This document shows, piece by piece, positions 11,540 through 21,807 of a stretch of 64,000 nt of DNA. The notes under the pieces are model-generated. The model saw only the letters and a program-made list of their open reading frames with translations, was not told where the DNA came from and ran no database searches. Position numbers and translations under genes: made by a program. Position 1 is the first letter of the stretch, and each line of letters starts with the position of its first letter. Source of the DNA: Girardinichthys multiradiatus (Eukaryota > Chordata > Actinopteri > Cyprinodontiformes > Goodeidae); the NCBI RefSeq assembly GCF_021462225.1, contig NC_061800.1, positions 12,074,749-12,138,748 of the forward strand, in the 5' to 3' direction.

Positions 11540-13880
11540 TAGAGGCAAACATATGGCCATGGCGTGACATCAGAATTCGCCACGCCGCCACAGCCACACC
11601 CTCCAGCCAAACCAGTCAGTATTGGTGACTGTCTTAGACCATCATGTTATCTGTTACTTGGAACAGTCATTGATTAGGTGAAGAACATCAAAAATTGACT
11701 CTCTAAAGGAAAACATGACACTTCCTGTTCTCAGGGGGCGGGGCTTTGATGATGTCAGCATCTGATCAGTGAATATTGTTCAAGGCCAGAGGCAGATCAA
11801 TCTCAGAAGGTTTCAGGTCTCTGCACCTTTTCTTGTAGAAGCTATATCAATTTCATCTTTTATGGTGAGAAGTCATATTTTGAGGCGTGGCCACGCCCAC
11901 ATGCTTTAATATATCAAAAAGCTTTTGATAACTTTTGATCCCCAATCCCTTAAGAGTATACTGAGTGATTTTCAAGTCTTTAAGTCAAAAGCTGTAGGAG
12001 GAGTTCGCTCAGATATGCGGGCTAGAAAGGGAAAATTCGGGGACAAAATAACAAATTCAATCCAAAATGGACGACTTCCTGTGGGTTTGGACCAATGCTC
12101 CGAGATACTTTTTTGTAGGTCCTGACAAGTTACATATGTGTATCAAATTTCATAATCCTCAGTCAAAGCATGACTTGGGGGTGATTTGTTTACATATTCT
12201 AGGGGGCGCTGTGGACGAATTAGACCACGCCCACCAAATATGTCATCAGATCTCTCTTGGGGACTGGACTAGGATTCATCACATTAAATTTGGTGCAGAT
12301 CAGATGATGTATGTGGAAGTTAAAGCGAAACGTATGGCCATGGCGTGACATCAGACTTCGCAACACTGCCACGGCTACACCTGTCAGTACTGGAGACCAA
12401 GTTAGACCATCGTGTTATCTGTCATTGGAGGCAGTTTCAAGTTGATTAGGTGAAGGAGATCAAATATGGGCCACACTAAGTGAAACATTACACTTCTTGT
12501 TCTCAGGGGGCGGGGCTTCAATGATGTCAGCAGTTGACCATTGAATATTGTTCCAGTCATCATATGGATAAATCCCAGAAGGTTCATGTCTCTGTGACTT
12601 TCCTTGTAGAAACTATAACAGTTTCATTTTTCATGGCGAGAAGTCATATTTTGAGGCGTTGCCACGCCCACACGCTTTCATGTATCAAAAAGCTTTTGAT
12701 AACTTTTGATCCCCAGTGCCTTAAGAGTATACTGAGTGATTTTCAAGTCTCTAAGTCAAAAGCTGTAGGAGGAATTCGCTCAGATATGGAGGCTAGAAAG
12801 TGCAAATCTGGGGTCAAAATGGCAACTTTAATCCAAAATAACCCACTTCCTGTTGGGTTTGGACCAACGCTCCAAGTTGTAGGTCTTGAGAAGTGAAATA
12901 TGTGTACCAAATTTCATAATCCTCGGTCAAAGCATGGCTTGGGGCTGATTTTTTATAATTTTCTAGGGGGCGCTGTGGACAAATTAGGGAATGCCCACCA
13001 AATATCTGATCAGATCTCTGTTGGGGACTGGACAAGGATCAATCACATTGAATTTGGTGCAGATCAGATGATGTATGTGGAAATTAAAGCCGAACGTATG
13101 GCCATGGCGTGACGTCCAACTTCGCCACGCCACCATGGCCACGCCCTTTTATGAAAAGCTACTGTGCTTCAAATGAAGTTTGACCCACTAGTTATCTGTC
13201 TTCTGACACAGTTTCAAGTTGAATGGGTCAAGATGGTCAGAGAGGCACGATTGTAAGTGAAAAAAGTGACTTCCTGTTCTCAGGGGGCGTGGCTTTGATG
13301 ATGTCATAATTTGACCCCATAGGATATTTGGTGACCTGAGAGGGTTCAATAATACCAGGTTTGGTGTATTTCAGCCAATTTATGTGAAAGTTATTGCTGT
13401 TCGAAATTCGCGGCGAGAAGTCTAAATTTGAGGCCTGGTCTCGCCCCTGCAACATGCTCAAAAACTCAAAATTTTGATAACTTTTAATCCCCAATGCCTT
13501 AACTACATACTGACCAAATATGAAATCGGTAGCTCAAAATTCCTAGGAGGAGTTTGTTAAAGTTCGACATGTATGAAAAGTGAAAAATGTCCAAAAATGA
13601 CCCTTTGACCCGAAATGGCCGACTTCCTGTTGGTTTTAGGGCATACCCAAAGAGACTTTTTTTCATGATTTGGGGAGATCTAGCTATGTACCAAATTTAA
13701 ACTTTCTAGGACTTACCATTTGGCCTATCTCACTTTAGGGGGCGCTGTAGAGCCGTTTGGTCACGCCCATTTTCAATTCCATTAAAAACCTTAAATTTCA
13801 CTAGGGAGACAATTTTGGGTAAAGTTTGGTGAGTTTTTGAATATGTTAAAGCCGCAAAAAAGGCAATTCATTTGTCGCCT
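11540..13880. repeat. Three ~770-bp tandem units, GC-box-rich dispersed fish repeat
   Basis: Three imperfect copies are spaced by about 770 bases. Markers are GGCGTGACRTC-type segments at about 11,560, 12,340 and 13,105; the string AACTTTTGATCCCCA at about 11,930 and 12,700, with a variant at 13,480; and CTTCCTGTTCTCAGGGGGCG at about 11,720 and 13,270, with a variant near 12,495. Each unit also contains CTAGGGGGCGCTGTGGA-like cores. I find no coding capacity, although short frames occur. The class (satellite-like or decayed transposon) is not known to me. Confidence 0.75.
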
Positions 13881-13899
13881 GAACAATAAATAAATAAAC

Positions 13900-13985
13900 G
13901 GAGCAATTACAATAGGCCCTTGCTGGCCTACCTTAAACCGAGCAATTACAATAGGCCCTTGCAGGCCTACCTGCTTGGGCCTAAT
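13900..13985. repeat. Two ~37-bp tandem copies
   Basis: GAGCAATTACAATAGGCCCT and its continuation are repeated twice at the outer edge of the 770-bp block. The block edge is followed by GGGCCTAATTAAAATTA. The same pair is inverted at about 42,570-42,652. Confidence 0.75.
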
Positions 13986-14198
13986 TAAAATTAAAAATAG
14001 TTCACAAGTCTCAAATCGCGAGTTGTGTCTAAAATTTATTGAGTGCCTAAAGTCTGTTTGAGTCTGAAGTCACTGTATGTGCGAGTCCGAAGTTCGAGTC
14101 CCCATTTATGCTATAGATAAGCATAGCTGAGTTTCATCATATATCTCGACATATCTCCACATATATCTACACTATACTATAAATACAAGTACATATAA

Positions 14199-14257
<59 letters not shown>

Positions 14258-14323
14258 TCAATAATATACTCTCATATTCATAATCATTGCAAAAAAAACA
14301 AAAAAATACAAATAATGCTTGTA

Positions 14324-14648
14324 TTAAGTGGCTGCATGGTGGTGCACTTGGTAGCACTGTTGCCTTGCAGCAAGAAGGTCCTGGGTTCAATTCCCAGCCA
14401 GGGGTCTTTCTGCATGGAGTTTGCATGGCTTCCTCCCACAGTCCAAAGAAATGCCTGTTAGGTTAATTGGTTTCTCTAAATTGCCCTTAGGTGTATGAGT
14501 GTGTGCATGGTTGTCTGTGTGTTTCCCTGTGACTTGCTGGTGACCTGTCCAGGGCATAACCTGCCTCTTGCCCATAGACTGGTGGAGATAGGCACCAGCT
14601 TCCCCATGACCCACTATGGAATAAGCAGTAGAAAATGACTGACTGATT
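14324..14648 (+). repeat. SINE-like dispersed teleost repeat, copy 1
   Basis: The head GGTGGTGCACTTGGTAGCAC is followed by AAGGTCCTGGGTTCAATTCC, a promoter-B-box-like TTCAATTCC context, and then the block ending in GGAATAAGCAGTAGAAAATG. I recognise the pattern as an abundant teleost interspersed repeat but cannot name its family. Confidence 0.65.
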
Positions 14649-15281
14649 TAATGTGACAATGAAATTGTGAAATAATTGAATTCATATTAAATTCTTAGCT
14701 CATTATAATAAAATAAATTTCATTTTCCATTAATATAAAATAATTTTCATATAAAATGTTTACCTAATTATTGTTGAGGCTATTATTATGCAATTCAAGC
14801 TGTTTTTTTTATTTTAAAATGTCATTTTTTTTAAAGGTCAGCTTTTATAGGGGGAAGCCAGAGTACCTGGAGAGAACCCACACATGCACAGGGAGGACAT
14901 GCAAATTCCAATGCAGCCACCAGATATTTTACAGATTCTGACTGACTTTCTTTGAAAATAAAGCTAACTTAGACTGAATTGTTTACTGTTACCTAAGTTT
15001 TTGTTAAATGTGGTGAATAGGATTATAATTCAAGGTAACTGGTTGGCCAATCAGTCTCATTGGGGGTTAAACGTGTTTTACTTATTCACAATAGAAAAGA
15101 CCTAAAAAAATCTCTGCATATCTCCACATATATCTACCCTATACTATAAATACAAGTACATATAAGTACATATACATATATATATATACATATATATATA
15201 TATATTAAAATTAAATAATATACTCTCATATTCATAATCATTACAAAAAAAAAAAATACAATTAATGCTTGTATTAAGGGG

Positions 15282-15603
15282 CTGCATGGTGGTGCACTTG
15301 GTAGCACTGTTGCCTTGCACCAAGAAGGTCCTGGGTTCAATTCCCAGCCAGGGGTTGCTCTTTCTGCATGGAGTTTGCATGGCTTCCACCCACAGTCCAA
15401 AGAAATGCCTGTTAGGTTAATTGGTCTCTCTAAATTGCCCTTAGGTGTATGAGTGTGTTCATGGTTGTCAGTGTGTTTCCCTGTGATGGGCTGGTGACTT
15501 GTCCAGGTCATACCCTGCCTCTTGCCCATAGACTGGTGGAGATAGGCACCAGCTTCCTCATGACCCACTATGGAATAAGCAGTAGAAAATGACTGACTGA
15601 TTT
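15282..15603 (+). repeat. SINE-like dispersed teleost repeat, copy 2
   Basis: This is the same element as at 14,324, with a few base differences (for example CACCAAGAAGG against CAGCAAGAAGG). It belongs to the second copy of the 0.95-kb direct duplication. Confidence 0.65.
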
Positions 15604-16151
15604 AATGTGACAATGAAATTGTGAAATAATTGAATGCTTATTAAATTCTTAGCTCATTATTATGAAATAAATTTCATTTTCCATTAATATAAAATGTTTA
15701 CCTAATTATTGTTGAGGCTATTATTATGCAATTCAAGCTGTTTTTTTTTATTTTAAAATGTCATTTTTTTTAAAGGTCAGCTTTTATAGGGGGAAGCCAG
15801 AGTACCTGGAGAGAACCCACACATGCACAGGGAGGACATGCAAATTCCAATGCAGCCACCAGATATTTTACAGATTCTGACTGACTTTCTTTGAAAATAA
15901 AGCTAACTTAGACTGAATTGTTTACTGTTACCTAAGTTTTTGTTAAATGTGGTGAATAGGATTATAATTCATGGTAACTGGTTGGCCAATCAGTCTCATT
16001 GGGGGTTAAACGTGTTTTACTTATGTTATACTATTCATCTTTTTTCTATCAAGCAACCTAATTGGTTCCCTGTTTTGTTTGATTTTAGAAATATGTTTAC
16101 GTTTTATAATGTGTGCGAAAACCACAATTTATACTTCACACATATATAGAC

Positions 16152-19115
16152 TCAGTTTTGTTGTGATGGTGGCAATGGTGCAACCTTATTATTCTTTTTA
16201 AAACAAAAGTACCACGGTCTTTTCTTGTGACAGGTATTTCTGGCATGGTGGCCAGGGATACTAGGGTAATGGTTTGTGGGGAAACTAGCTTTACTGGGAG
16301 TTGCCATTTGAGGGTATTTTGCCCTCTCACACGCCGTAGATGAGCTGGTAGAGGGCATATGTGTGCTTTTAATAAGCTCTTCAAAGGTTGACTCCATGCT
16401 AACAATCAATGTGTCTCTGATGGTTTCTAATTTAATGTGAATAGCATCAGAAATGTTTTTTTCAGAAAAATCAAAGATCCTTATAATGTCATTGGTAATT
16501 AATTGTTTTAAGTGAGCCAACCTCTCTACTGGTATAGATGTAATTTCTTTCTGAAGATCCATGCCTATTTGAATGTGCTTCTTTTCAGTATGCTGTGGTT
16601 TTTGAGATAAGGATATGGCAGAGATCTCAGGGGAGAGTGTTTTGGTCTTTTGTAATTGACATGCTTCATTTTCACTCTGATCAGATGAATCTAGATGCCG
16701 AGCTTGGAGTTTGGATTTTATCGGGTCAGATGTAGTGTAAGTAAATTTTGTACAGAGTAGAGAAGGCATGCAGCAAACTGTCTCACTCATAGACGTACCC
16801 ACTGGTTGGATCTCCTCTGAATTAAATCCTTCAGTTTCTGACTGACTGATTGCCTCTGTATAGAAAGAACTCTGGTCCAATTTTGTTGTAATTGATACAG
16901 TGTCAGGAGCAATACTTTTGCTGCTACCTTCTGATGAGTCCTTCTTCTCGGTCTGTTGGTCTTTTTGACATTGTTTGTGTTTTCCTAAGTCATTAACACC
17001 TGATTTCACCCTTTGAATGAATGTTTCAGAGCCTTTCAGAGCCTCTTGTGAATCTTTTGTATAGCTAGGTAACCTAAAGCTAGATGCCTTTCCAATAAGT
17101 TCGCCTCCAAGCTCACTGGAATCCAAATTAGAAGATTCTTTTTGCGATTTGGTTTCACTTGTTGACTGCATATTTTTAACGAAATCTGTGACAGTTGACT
17201 CCTCTTCAATATTTCCTGTTAAATGGGAAAAATCATCATAGGGCAGATAAGAAGGAGCCTCCTCTGACTTACAATGTTTCTTTTCTGCGTCACTGGTTGA
17301 ATCGACATGGATAACACCAGGGTCCTCTGATTTGAATGCTTCACCTTCTACCTCGGTGATCGCCTCTATATGGACAGAGGAAAATGTTTCAGTCCCATCT
17401 GGCTTACATTCGTCCTCTCCAGCCTCGGCTTCAGCATTTGGTCTCTTTTTAGAAGATTTGTGTTTTCCTAAGCCCTTAAGAGCTGATTTCAGTCTTTGAA
17501 TGAAGGTTACAGAGCCTGTGAGTTTGGACTCTTGATTGTCACTGGTTTCATATGTATCCGTGATGCTATTGTCTGTGATAAATGTAGATCCTTCTTGTGA
17601 ATGGTTTGTATAGCTAGGTAACCTAAAGCTAGAAGCCTTTCCAATACGTTCGCCTCCAGGCTCACTGGAATCCAAATGAGAAGATTCTTTTTGCGATTTG
17701 GTTTCACTTGTTGACTCCATATTTTTACCGCAATCTGTGACAGTTGACTCCTCTTCAATATTTCCTGTTAAATGGGAAAAACCATCATAGGACAGATAAG
17801 AAGGAGTCTCCTCTGAGTTACATTGTTTCTTTTCTGCCTCACTGGTTGAATTGACATGGATAACACCAGGGTCCTCTGATTTGAATTCTACACCTTCTAC
17901 CTCGGTGATCGCCTCTATATGGACAGAGGAAAATGTTTCAGTCCCCTCTGGCTTACATTCGTCCTCTCCAGCGTCGGCCTCAGTATTTGGTCTCTTTTTA
18001 ATAGATTTGTGTTTTCCTAAGCCCTTAAAAGCTGATTTCAGTCTTTGAATGAAGGTTGTGGGGGCATTCGGTTTAGACTTCTGATCTTCACTGTGTCCAT
18101 CTGTATCAGCGATGTTACAGTTTGTGGTAGATGTAGAGTCTCTTTGTGGCAGTTTCCCAAAAAGTTCACCCCCAGATGCACTGGCATTCAAAGAAGAATA
18201 ATCCTCTTGGGATTTGGTTTTACTAGCCAGCGCTGTGTTTGCAATGACATCGGTGACAGTGGATTCCACCTCAATACTGTGCAGCAGATCTGTTGAACGT
18301 GCTTTAGTGTCCACCGACTTACAGTCCTCTTTCCCAGCCTCAGTGATTGGCTCTACAAGGCCAGAGCAGAGTATTTCACCGGGTTTACATTTATCTTTTA
18401 CTCCCACAGGTACCAGCGCTACATGGACAGAGTTCAGATCTTTTGAAGCAGTTGATGATGTTGGCAGTGTTGTTGGGAACTTTGACTCCAAAGATGATGT
18501 AGATGAGTCTCTTACACTGCTTTTGTTAAAAGCATCATCATCTAAGTCTTTCTCCTCATCCTGTTGCCTCTTTTTAGGAGATTTGCACTTTCCTAAGCCC
18601 TTAAAAGCTGATTTCACCCTTTGACAGATGGTTTTGGAGGCTTTTGGTTCAGGCTTCTGATCTTCACTGGGTCTGTCTTTATCAGTGGTATTACTGTCTC
18701 TGATAGATATTTTTGGTGACTCATTTGTAATCAAATTGTTAACAATGGATTCCTCTTCAAGAATATCAGTTAATGTGGATGCCAGTTTACTGTTAGATTG
18801 ATCATATTCTGCCCTTAACGAAGCCCGTCGACTTGCAAAAAAATCTTTCAAATAGGATGTCACTTCTGCATTATAGTGACCAGGTTGAGTTATTCTACAG
18901 ATCCCATTTACTGTTGTAATCCCAATCCTTTCCTCTTGTCTCCAATTGGAACACAAACACAATAGTTTATCAACATCGTTCGTAACCTGATCAAATCTAT
19001 CCAAGATTAGTTCCTCAGCCAAGTGTGGTAAAGAGGGAGAAATGGCACCTATTAAAGATGAATCTCCTTTCGTTGACTTCGTTGGAAGTGCTTCATGCTT
19101 TCTGAATTCAGGCAT
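16152..19115 (-). CDS. Unknown 987-aa repeat-containing protein, left-arm copy
   Basis: This single uninterrupted exon-like frame of 987 codons starts at MPEFRKHEA. I recognise no family. The N-terminal 130 residues look folded and helical (LPHLAEELILDRF..., SYLKDFFASRRASLRAEYD). The middle holds four repeats spaced 160-190 residues apart (near 162, 354, 536 and 697). Each has a basic amphipathic segment of the form FIQRLKSAFKGLGKHKS followed by an acidic Ser/Glu/Thr-rich linker. Residues 850-925 look helical, and the C-terminus is basic (CHKKRPWYFCFKKNNK). There is no signal peptide. The right-arm copy is also intact and differs at only seven residues. Intact length in both arms, in a region full of dead elements, argues that it is a real gene, though recency of duplication alone could explain this. 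Confidence 0.72.
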   Translation of the reverse strand: MPEFRKHEALPTKSTKGDSSLIGAISPSLPHLAEELILDRFDQVTNDVDKLLCLCSNWRQEERIGITTVNGICRITQPGHYNAEVTSYLKDFFASRRASLRAEYDQSNSKLASTLTDILEEESIVNNLITNESPKISIRDSNTTDKDRPSEDQKPEPKASKTICQRVKSAFKGLGKCKSPKKRQQDEEKDLDDDAFNKSSVRDSSTSSLESKFPTTLPTSSTASKDLNSVHVALVPVGVKDKCKPGEILCSGLVEPITEAGKEDCKSVDTKARSTDLLHSIEVESTVTDVIANTALASKTKSQEDYSSLNASASGGELFGKLPQRDSTSTTNCNIADTDGHSEDQKSKPNAPTTFIQRLKSAFKGLGKHKSIKKRPNTEADAGEDECKPEGTETFSSVHIEAITEVEGVEFKSEDPGVIHVNSTSEAEKKQCNSEETPSYLSYDGFSHLTGNIEEESTVTDCGKNMESTSETKSQKESSHLDSSEPGGERIGKASSFRLPSYTNHSQEGSTFITDNSITDTYETSDNQESKLTGSVTFIQRLKSALKGLGKHKSSKKRPNAEAEAGEDECKPDGTETFSSVHIEAITEVEGEAFKSEDPGVIHVDSTSDAEKKHCKSEEAPSYLPYDDFSHLTGNIEEESTVTDFVKNMQSTSETKSQKESSNLDSSELGGELIGKASSFRLPSYTKDSQEALKGSETFIQRVKSGVNDLGKHKQCQKDQQTEKKDSSEGSSKSIAPDTVSITTKLDQSSFYTEAISQSETEGFNSEEIQPVGTSMSETVCCMPSLLCTKFTYTTSDPIKSKLQARHLDSSDQSENEACQLQKTKTLSPEISAISLSQKPQHTEKKHIQIGMDLQKEITSIPVERLAHLKQLITNDIIRIFDFSEKNISDAIHIKLETIRDTLIVSMESTFEELIKSTHMPSTSSSTACERAKYPQMATPSKASFPTNHYPSIPGHHARNTCHKKRPWYFCFKKNNKVAPLPPSQQN

Positions 19116-19229
19116 CTTCAGAATATCTTTGTGAATTGTAAATGATCTTTAAAATCTTAAAACTATATGTCCAGAAACACTAGTATACTGGACCATTCTG
19201 GCCTCAGAATTAAAAGTGTACACGTTTAA

Positions 19230-19313
19230 GGCTCTGTGATGTCATCTCTGTTCTTAGATCTAGGGTGATGTCATGTGCTTTGAAGTAGTGTGATGTCACT
19301 GCTCCAAAGCACA
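19230..19313 (-). promoter_or_regulatory. Triple TGATGTCA (CRE-like) cluster upstream of the 987-aa gene
   Basis: TGATGTCA occurs at 19,237-19,244, 19,266-19,273 and 19,291-19,298, which is 120-185 bases upstream of the start codon. It is one base away from the CRE consensus TGACGTCA. Spacings are 29 and 25 bases. The same cluster is in the right arm (37,212-37,273). Its function is inferred only from repetition and position. Confidence 0.45.
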
Positions 19314-19486
19314 TGTAATGTCACACAGTTCTAAACACCCACCCCCACCAAACACCCCACTTCCCCACCCCTTCATACACAAGCACACTGCTTCATACAT
19401 TTTTCTAAATAAATAAAGGCAACAATGCATTTTGTTGCAAGTTTCAAGTTTCAGTTGTACAAAAGATTTGTAAGAACATGAACAAT
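19314..19486. repeat. Start of second tandem U copy, up to Polinton A
   Basis: This stretch is nearly identical to 5,122-5,291 in the same orientation. It stops at AACAAT (19,481-19,486), where Polinton A is inserted. The host sequence resumes after the second AACAAT at 28,982. Confidence 0.85.
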
Positions 19487-19709
19487 AGAGAGAATTTAAG
19501 TACACCCTTTCATCAAACTTTTTGACAGGTGGGTGGGACTTCCGGTGAGGGTGGGACTTCCGGTTGGTGCCATGTGGGTGCCATGTGGGCAGGAGGTCAC
19601 GTGGTCAAGCAGGTGGTGTGTCCAAAGGGGCGTAACCGTGGATGCTGATTGGTTGTCGTCATTAGGGGCGATACCTTAAATGAGTCAATTAAAACACAGG
19701 GGTGTGTTT
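19487..19709 (+). repeat. Polinton A left terminal inverted repeat
   Basis: It matches the reverse complement of 28,761-28,981, with an extra AG at the very end. It includes two ACTTCCGG (ETS-type) sites at 19,538-19,545 and 19,556-19,563 and TGAGTCA (AP-1 consensus) at 19,681-19,687. Confidence 0.85.
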
Positions 19710-19920
19710 GTTATAAATAGAACAAGACAAATATGGTATTATCGGAAACTGTTTGGCATCAGCACCAATTAAAAATAGAGGGGGTGTGTTTGTAAGCATC
19801 GTTAAACCTTGAATAACCCAATGAAAACAATAGGGCGTGCTTTAGTGTTTATTTTAAATACAGTGATAAAACTCTGCACTTTACATGCAGCATTCGTTGG
19901 AAAAGAACACCCGTTCAACA

Positions 19921-20800
19921 ATGGCTAGAGTTAAGAGAGTTTATCGTCAAGCGGAGGAGAAACGCAACGCGTGCCAAGATGATGATGAACAAGCAACTGC
20001 ATCATATACTTCCTCAACTGAGATACCTATCGGAATTCCCGTCATGACATACTCTACCAATGATGAGGATCCAACATCAACTTCAACAACCGTGGTTGAA
20101 AATCAGACCTCGGGTCGGCCAAGAGGTATGTCAGTTCTGTGCGAAACCTCAGTGACCGTCTACCAGTATTCATCCCGTGAATTGAATGCTCCTAAGAAAT
20201 CAACATACTACATCTGCAGGGTACAAAGACCCCCGTTCGACACTGCAGGAAGAATGGTCTTTGGAGCCATATGGCCTGGTTGGCAGCTGGGGTTATATTT
20301 TCATGTATGAAATAGGAGAGCTTTGCCTGTATCAATTGGATCAAGATGAGATATTTAATGGATCACTGGCTCTGTGTACTCTCACCCACAGCGACTGGGC
20401 TGTGTTAAGGCTTGCAATCCCGCACCTTAATGATAGCCCTGAAACAGTCTCAAGGCAGGAGAGGGAGGAAGAAGAAGAAGAAAATGAACTGTCTCCTCGA
20501 CCTGTAAAACGGGCGAGAATGTTTCATATACCATCCGATATAGAAATAGCTGAGAGAGAACCTCTCTTTAGCGCAGTGTGGGGGTCAAAAACCACAGCAA
20601 CTTCTATGTCATGTCATGGAGCGTGCGGATTATCAATGCAGCAAGTGTTGTCGAAATACACCGGAGATGTGATTAAGAATGATTTAATGGTATCTAACTT
20701 TGTGAAAAAATATCAGAAATGTGTCGTTAATCAAAGTTGTACATTTTATACTCAGGGAACATGCTCTTTGGAGATATTTATGGATTGTTATGGAATTTAA
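19921..20800 (+). CDS. Polinton A 261-aa protein, two exons, function unknown
   Basis: Exon 1 is 19,921-20,125 and exon 2 is 20,220-20,800. They are joined by a 94-base intron with donor AGAG|GTATGT and acceptor CATCTGCAG. The junction is phase 1 and keeps the frame, giving 261 residues from ATG at 19,921. That ATG has a good context (ACAATGG); an in-frame ATG at 19,885 would add 12 residues. The protein has a basic start (MARVKRVYRQAEEKR), a Ser/Thr-rich acidic linker, a Trp-containing middle region, an acidic run of Glu followed by a nuclear-localisation-like PRPVKRAR, and a Cys-containing C-terminus. It faces the other genes of the element and shares a polyadenylation region with them. The right-arm copy is also open. 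I do not recognise a family. Confidence 0.65.
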
Positions 20801-20914
20801 ATTGTCTTATTTGTTTTTATTGTTTTTTTTTTTTTTTATTATGATTTAATATTTGTGTAATGATATCATATGTCAGTGTGTGAAGTAGAGAACGAAGTTA
20901 GACTTGAAAAATAT

Positions 20915-20945
20915 AATCAATAAATATTTTATTGAATAAAAGAAA
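20915..20945. terminator. Bidirectional polyadenylation region between convergent Polinton genes
   Basis: AATAAA on the plus strand lies at 20,919-20,924 and 20,935-20,940. The minus-strand AATAAA corresponds to TTTATT at 20,928-20,933. It lies between the plus-strand 261-aa gene and the minus-strand gene cluster, so one short AT-rich stretch can end transcripts from both sides. The mirror copy is at about 35,565-35,595. Confidence 0.7.
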
Positions 20946-21051
20946 TAGGCTACATGTTTCATTTTCTTATAACGGTTTATGGTGAAAATGTAATCCATCG
21001 GGGTGGTAGTGTCGTCTTACGAAGAGACCTTTTTGATCTCCCATCAGCATT

Positions 21052-21807
21052 TTATGGATCTTCCAGCTCAGATCTCGACCAGTAGGGAGAATGAGTTATC
21101 TGCCTTCTTCTTCTTTTTCTTCTCTGCTTAACGCTGGGGGGTGTACCCCCATTTTCAATCGATGTACCCTCTGTTTTGAAACGTCTATATTCTTCACGAG
21201 CATAAGGGTTAATGACTGAAGATATAGGGATGTTTACCTCTGACAAGGTGTGTAGAAAGTCAGACCATCCTCGGGTTTGTGATGCTCCAGATGTTTTAAA
21301 CGGAAGCATGAGATTTTTCAACAAATCAATCATGTGGGACCCTTTTATAACATTTCCTTTAAATACAAATTCACCTCGCGAAGTCCAACTCTCACTTCTT
21401 TCGGATAATTTCTTCAAAATGTACTTGGCATTTTTACGGTTGTGTTTAGGTAGGCTTTTCAGTACTTCCGTAAGAACCTGATCCTTAGGGGCCTCGTCCT
21501 GCCCTGGGCCTTGTTTTTCTTGGGACCGCTCATGTTCAGGAACCTCTGTGTTACGCTGCAGCGTTAAACTGACCCGCTGTTTTTCTTCTTTGACACCTTG
21601 CTTAAGTAAAGTCAGATACCTCTGGAGAAGAGCATCGTATCTCTTGATTTTTTCATAAGAAGTCAAACCCGGCTCGTTTAATATCGCTCTCATTTCAGCA
21701 TCCAAATTCTCCTCCGCCGTCTGTCTGATGGACGTGTCTGACTGGGTCAGACGCTTGAATTGATGAGGTGAAATGAGAAACATCTTCTGCGATGTTCTGA
21801 GAGACAT
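21052..21807 (-). CDS. Polinton-conserved 251-aa protein, virion-associated type (inferred)
   Basis: Its start codon overlaps the pX stop as TAATG, and it runs to 21,052. The N-terminal half is helical and charged (NLDAEMRAILNEP, KIKRYDALLQRYLTLLKQ). A Gln/Glu-rich linker follows. The C-terminal domain contains WTSRGEFVFKGNVIKGSHM and RGWSDFLHTLSEVNIP, and the protein ends with a basic stretch KQRRKRRRRQ. I recall similar proteins next to pX-like genes in invertebrate and fish Polintons/adintoviruses, where they remain unnamed. A role in the particle core is inferred only from position. The right-arm copy has lost its N-terminal 80 or so residues through a deletion. Confidence 0.65.
   Translation of the reverse strand: MSLRTSQKMFLISPHQFKRLTQSDTSIRQTAEENLDAEMRAILNEPGLTSYEKIKRYDALLQRYLTLLKQGVKEEKQRVSLTLQRNTEVPEHERSQEKQGPGQDEAPKDQVLTEVLKSLPKHNRKNAKYILKKLSERSESWTSRGEFVFKGNVIKGSHMIDLLKNLMLPFKTSGASQTRGWSDFLHTLSEVNIPISSVINPYAREEYRRFKTEGTSIENGGTPPSVKQRRKRRRRQITHSPYWSRSELEDP

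Larger units (their letters stand above)
14150..16022. repeat. Direct duplication (~0.95 kb x2), each with (TA)n and a SINE-like element
   Basis: Copy 1 (about 14,150-15,085) and copy 2 (about 15,115-16,022) share the order: CATATCTCCACATATATCTA, a (TA)n tract, the SINE-like sequence, an AT-rich part and GGGGGTTAAACGTGTTTTAC. Copy 1 has the longer TA run (14,200-14,252). Both copies are present inverted in the right arm (40,490-42,415), so the duplication is older than the palindrome. Confidence 0.85.
5122..19313. repeat. Host amplicon unit U, left-arm copy
   Basis: This 14.2-kb unit contains an L2-type LINE, repeat blocks and the 987-codon gene. Its first bases (TGTAATGTCACACAG...) recur in the same orientation at 19,314-19,486 and, after Polinton A, continue at 28,988-29,470, so a second tandem copy begins at 19,314. 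An inverted copy occupies 37,197-51,446. The unit therefore exists in direct and inverted orientation. Confidence 0.8.

Noticed and set aside
11925..13494. Several 60-120 codon frames in the tandem block
   Set aside because: They repeat with the 770-bp unit and fall in both strands; they are shadows of repeat DNA.
14200..14252. Tyr-Ile-rich open frames over (TA)n
   Set aside because: Microsatellite translation, not coding.
17507..18624. Frames overlapping the 987-codon gene on other frames and strand
   Set aside because: Shadows of the internal repeats of the long gene.
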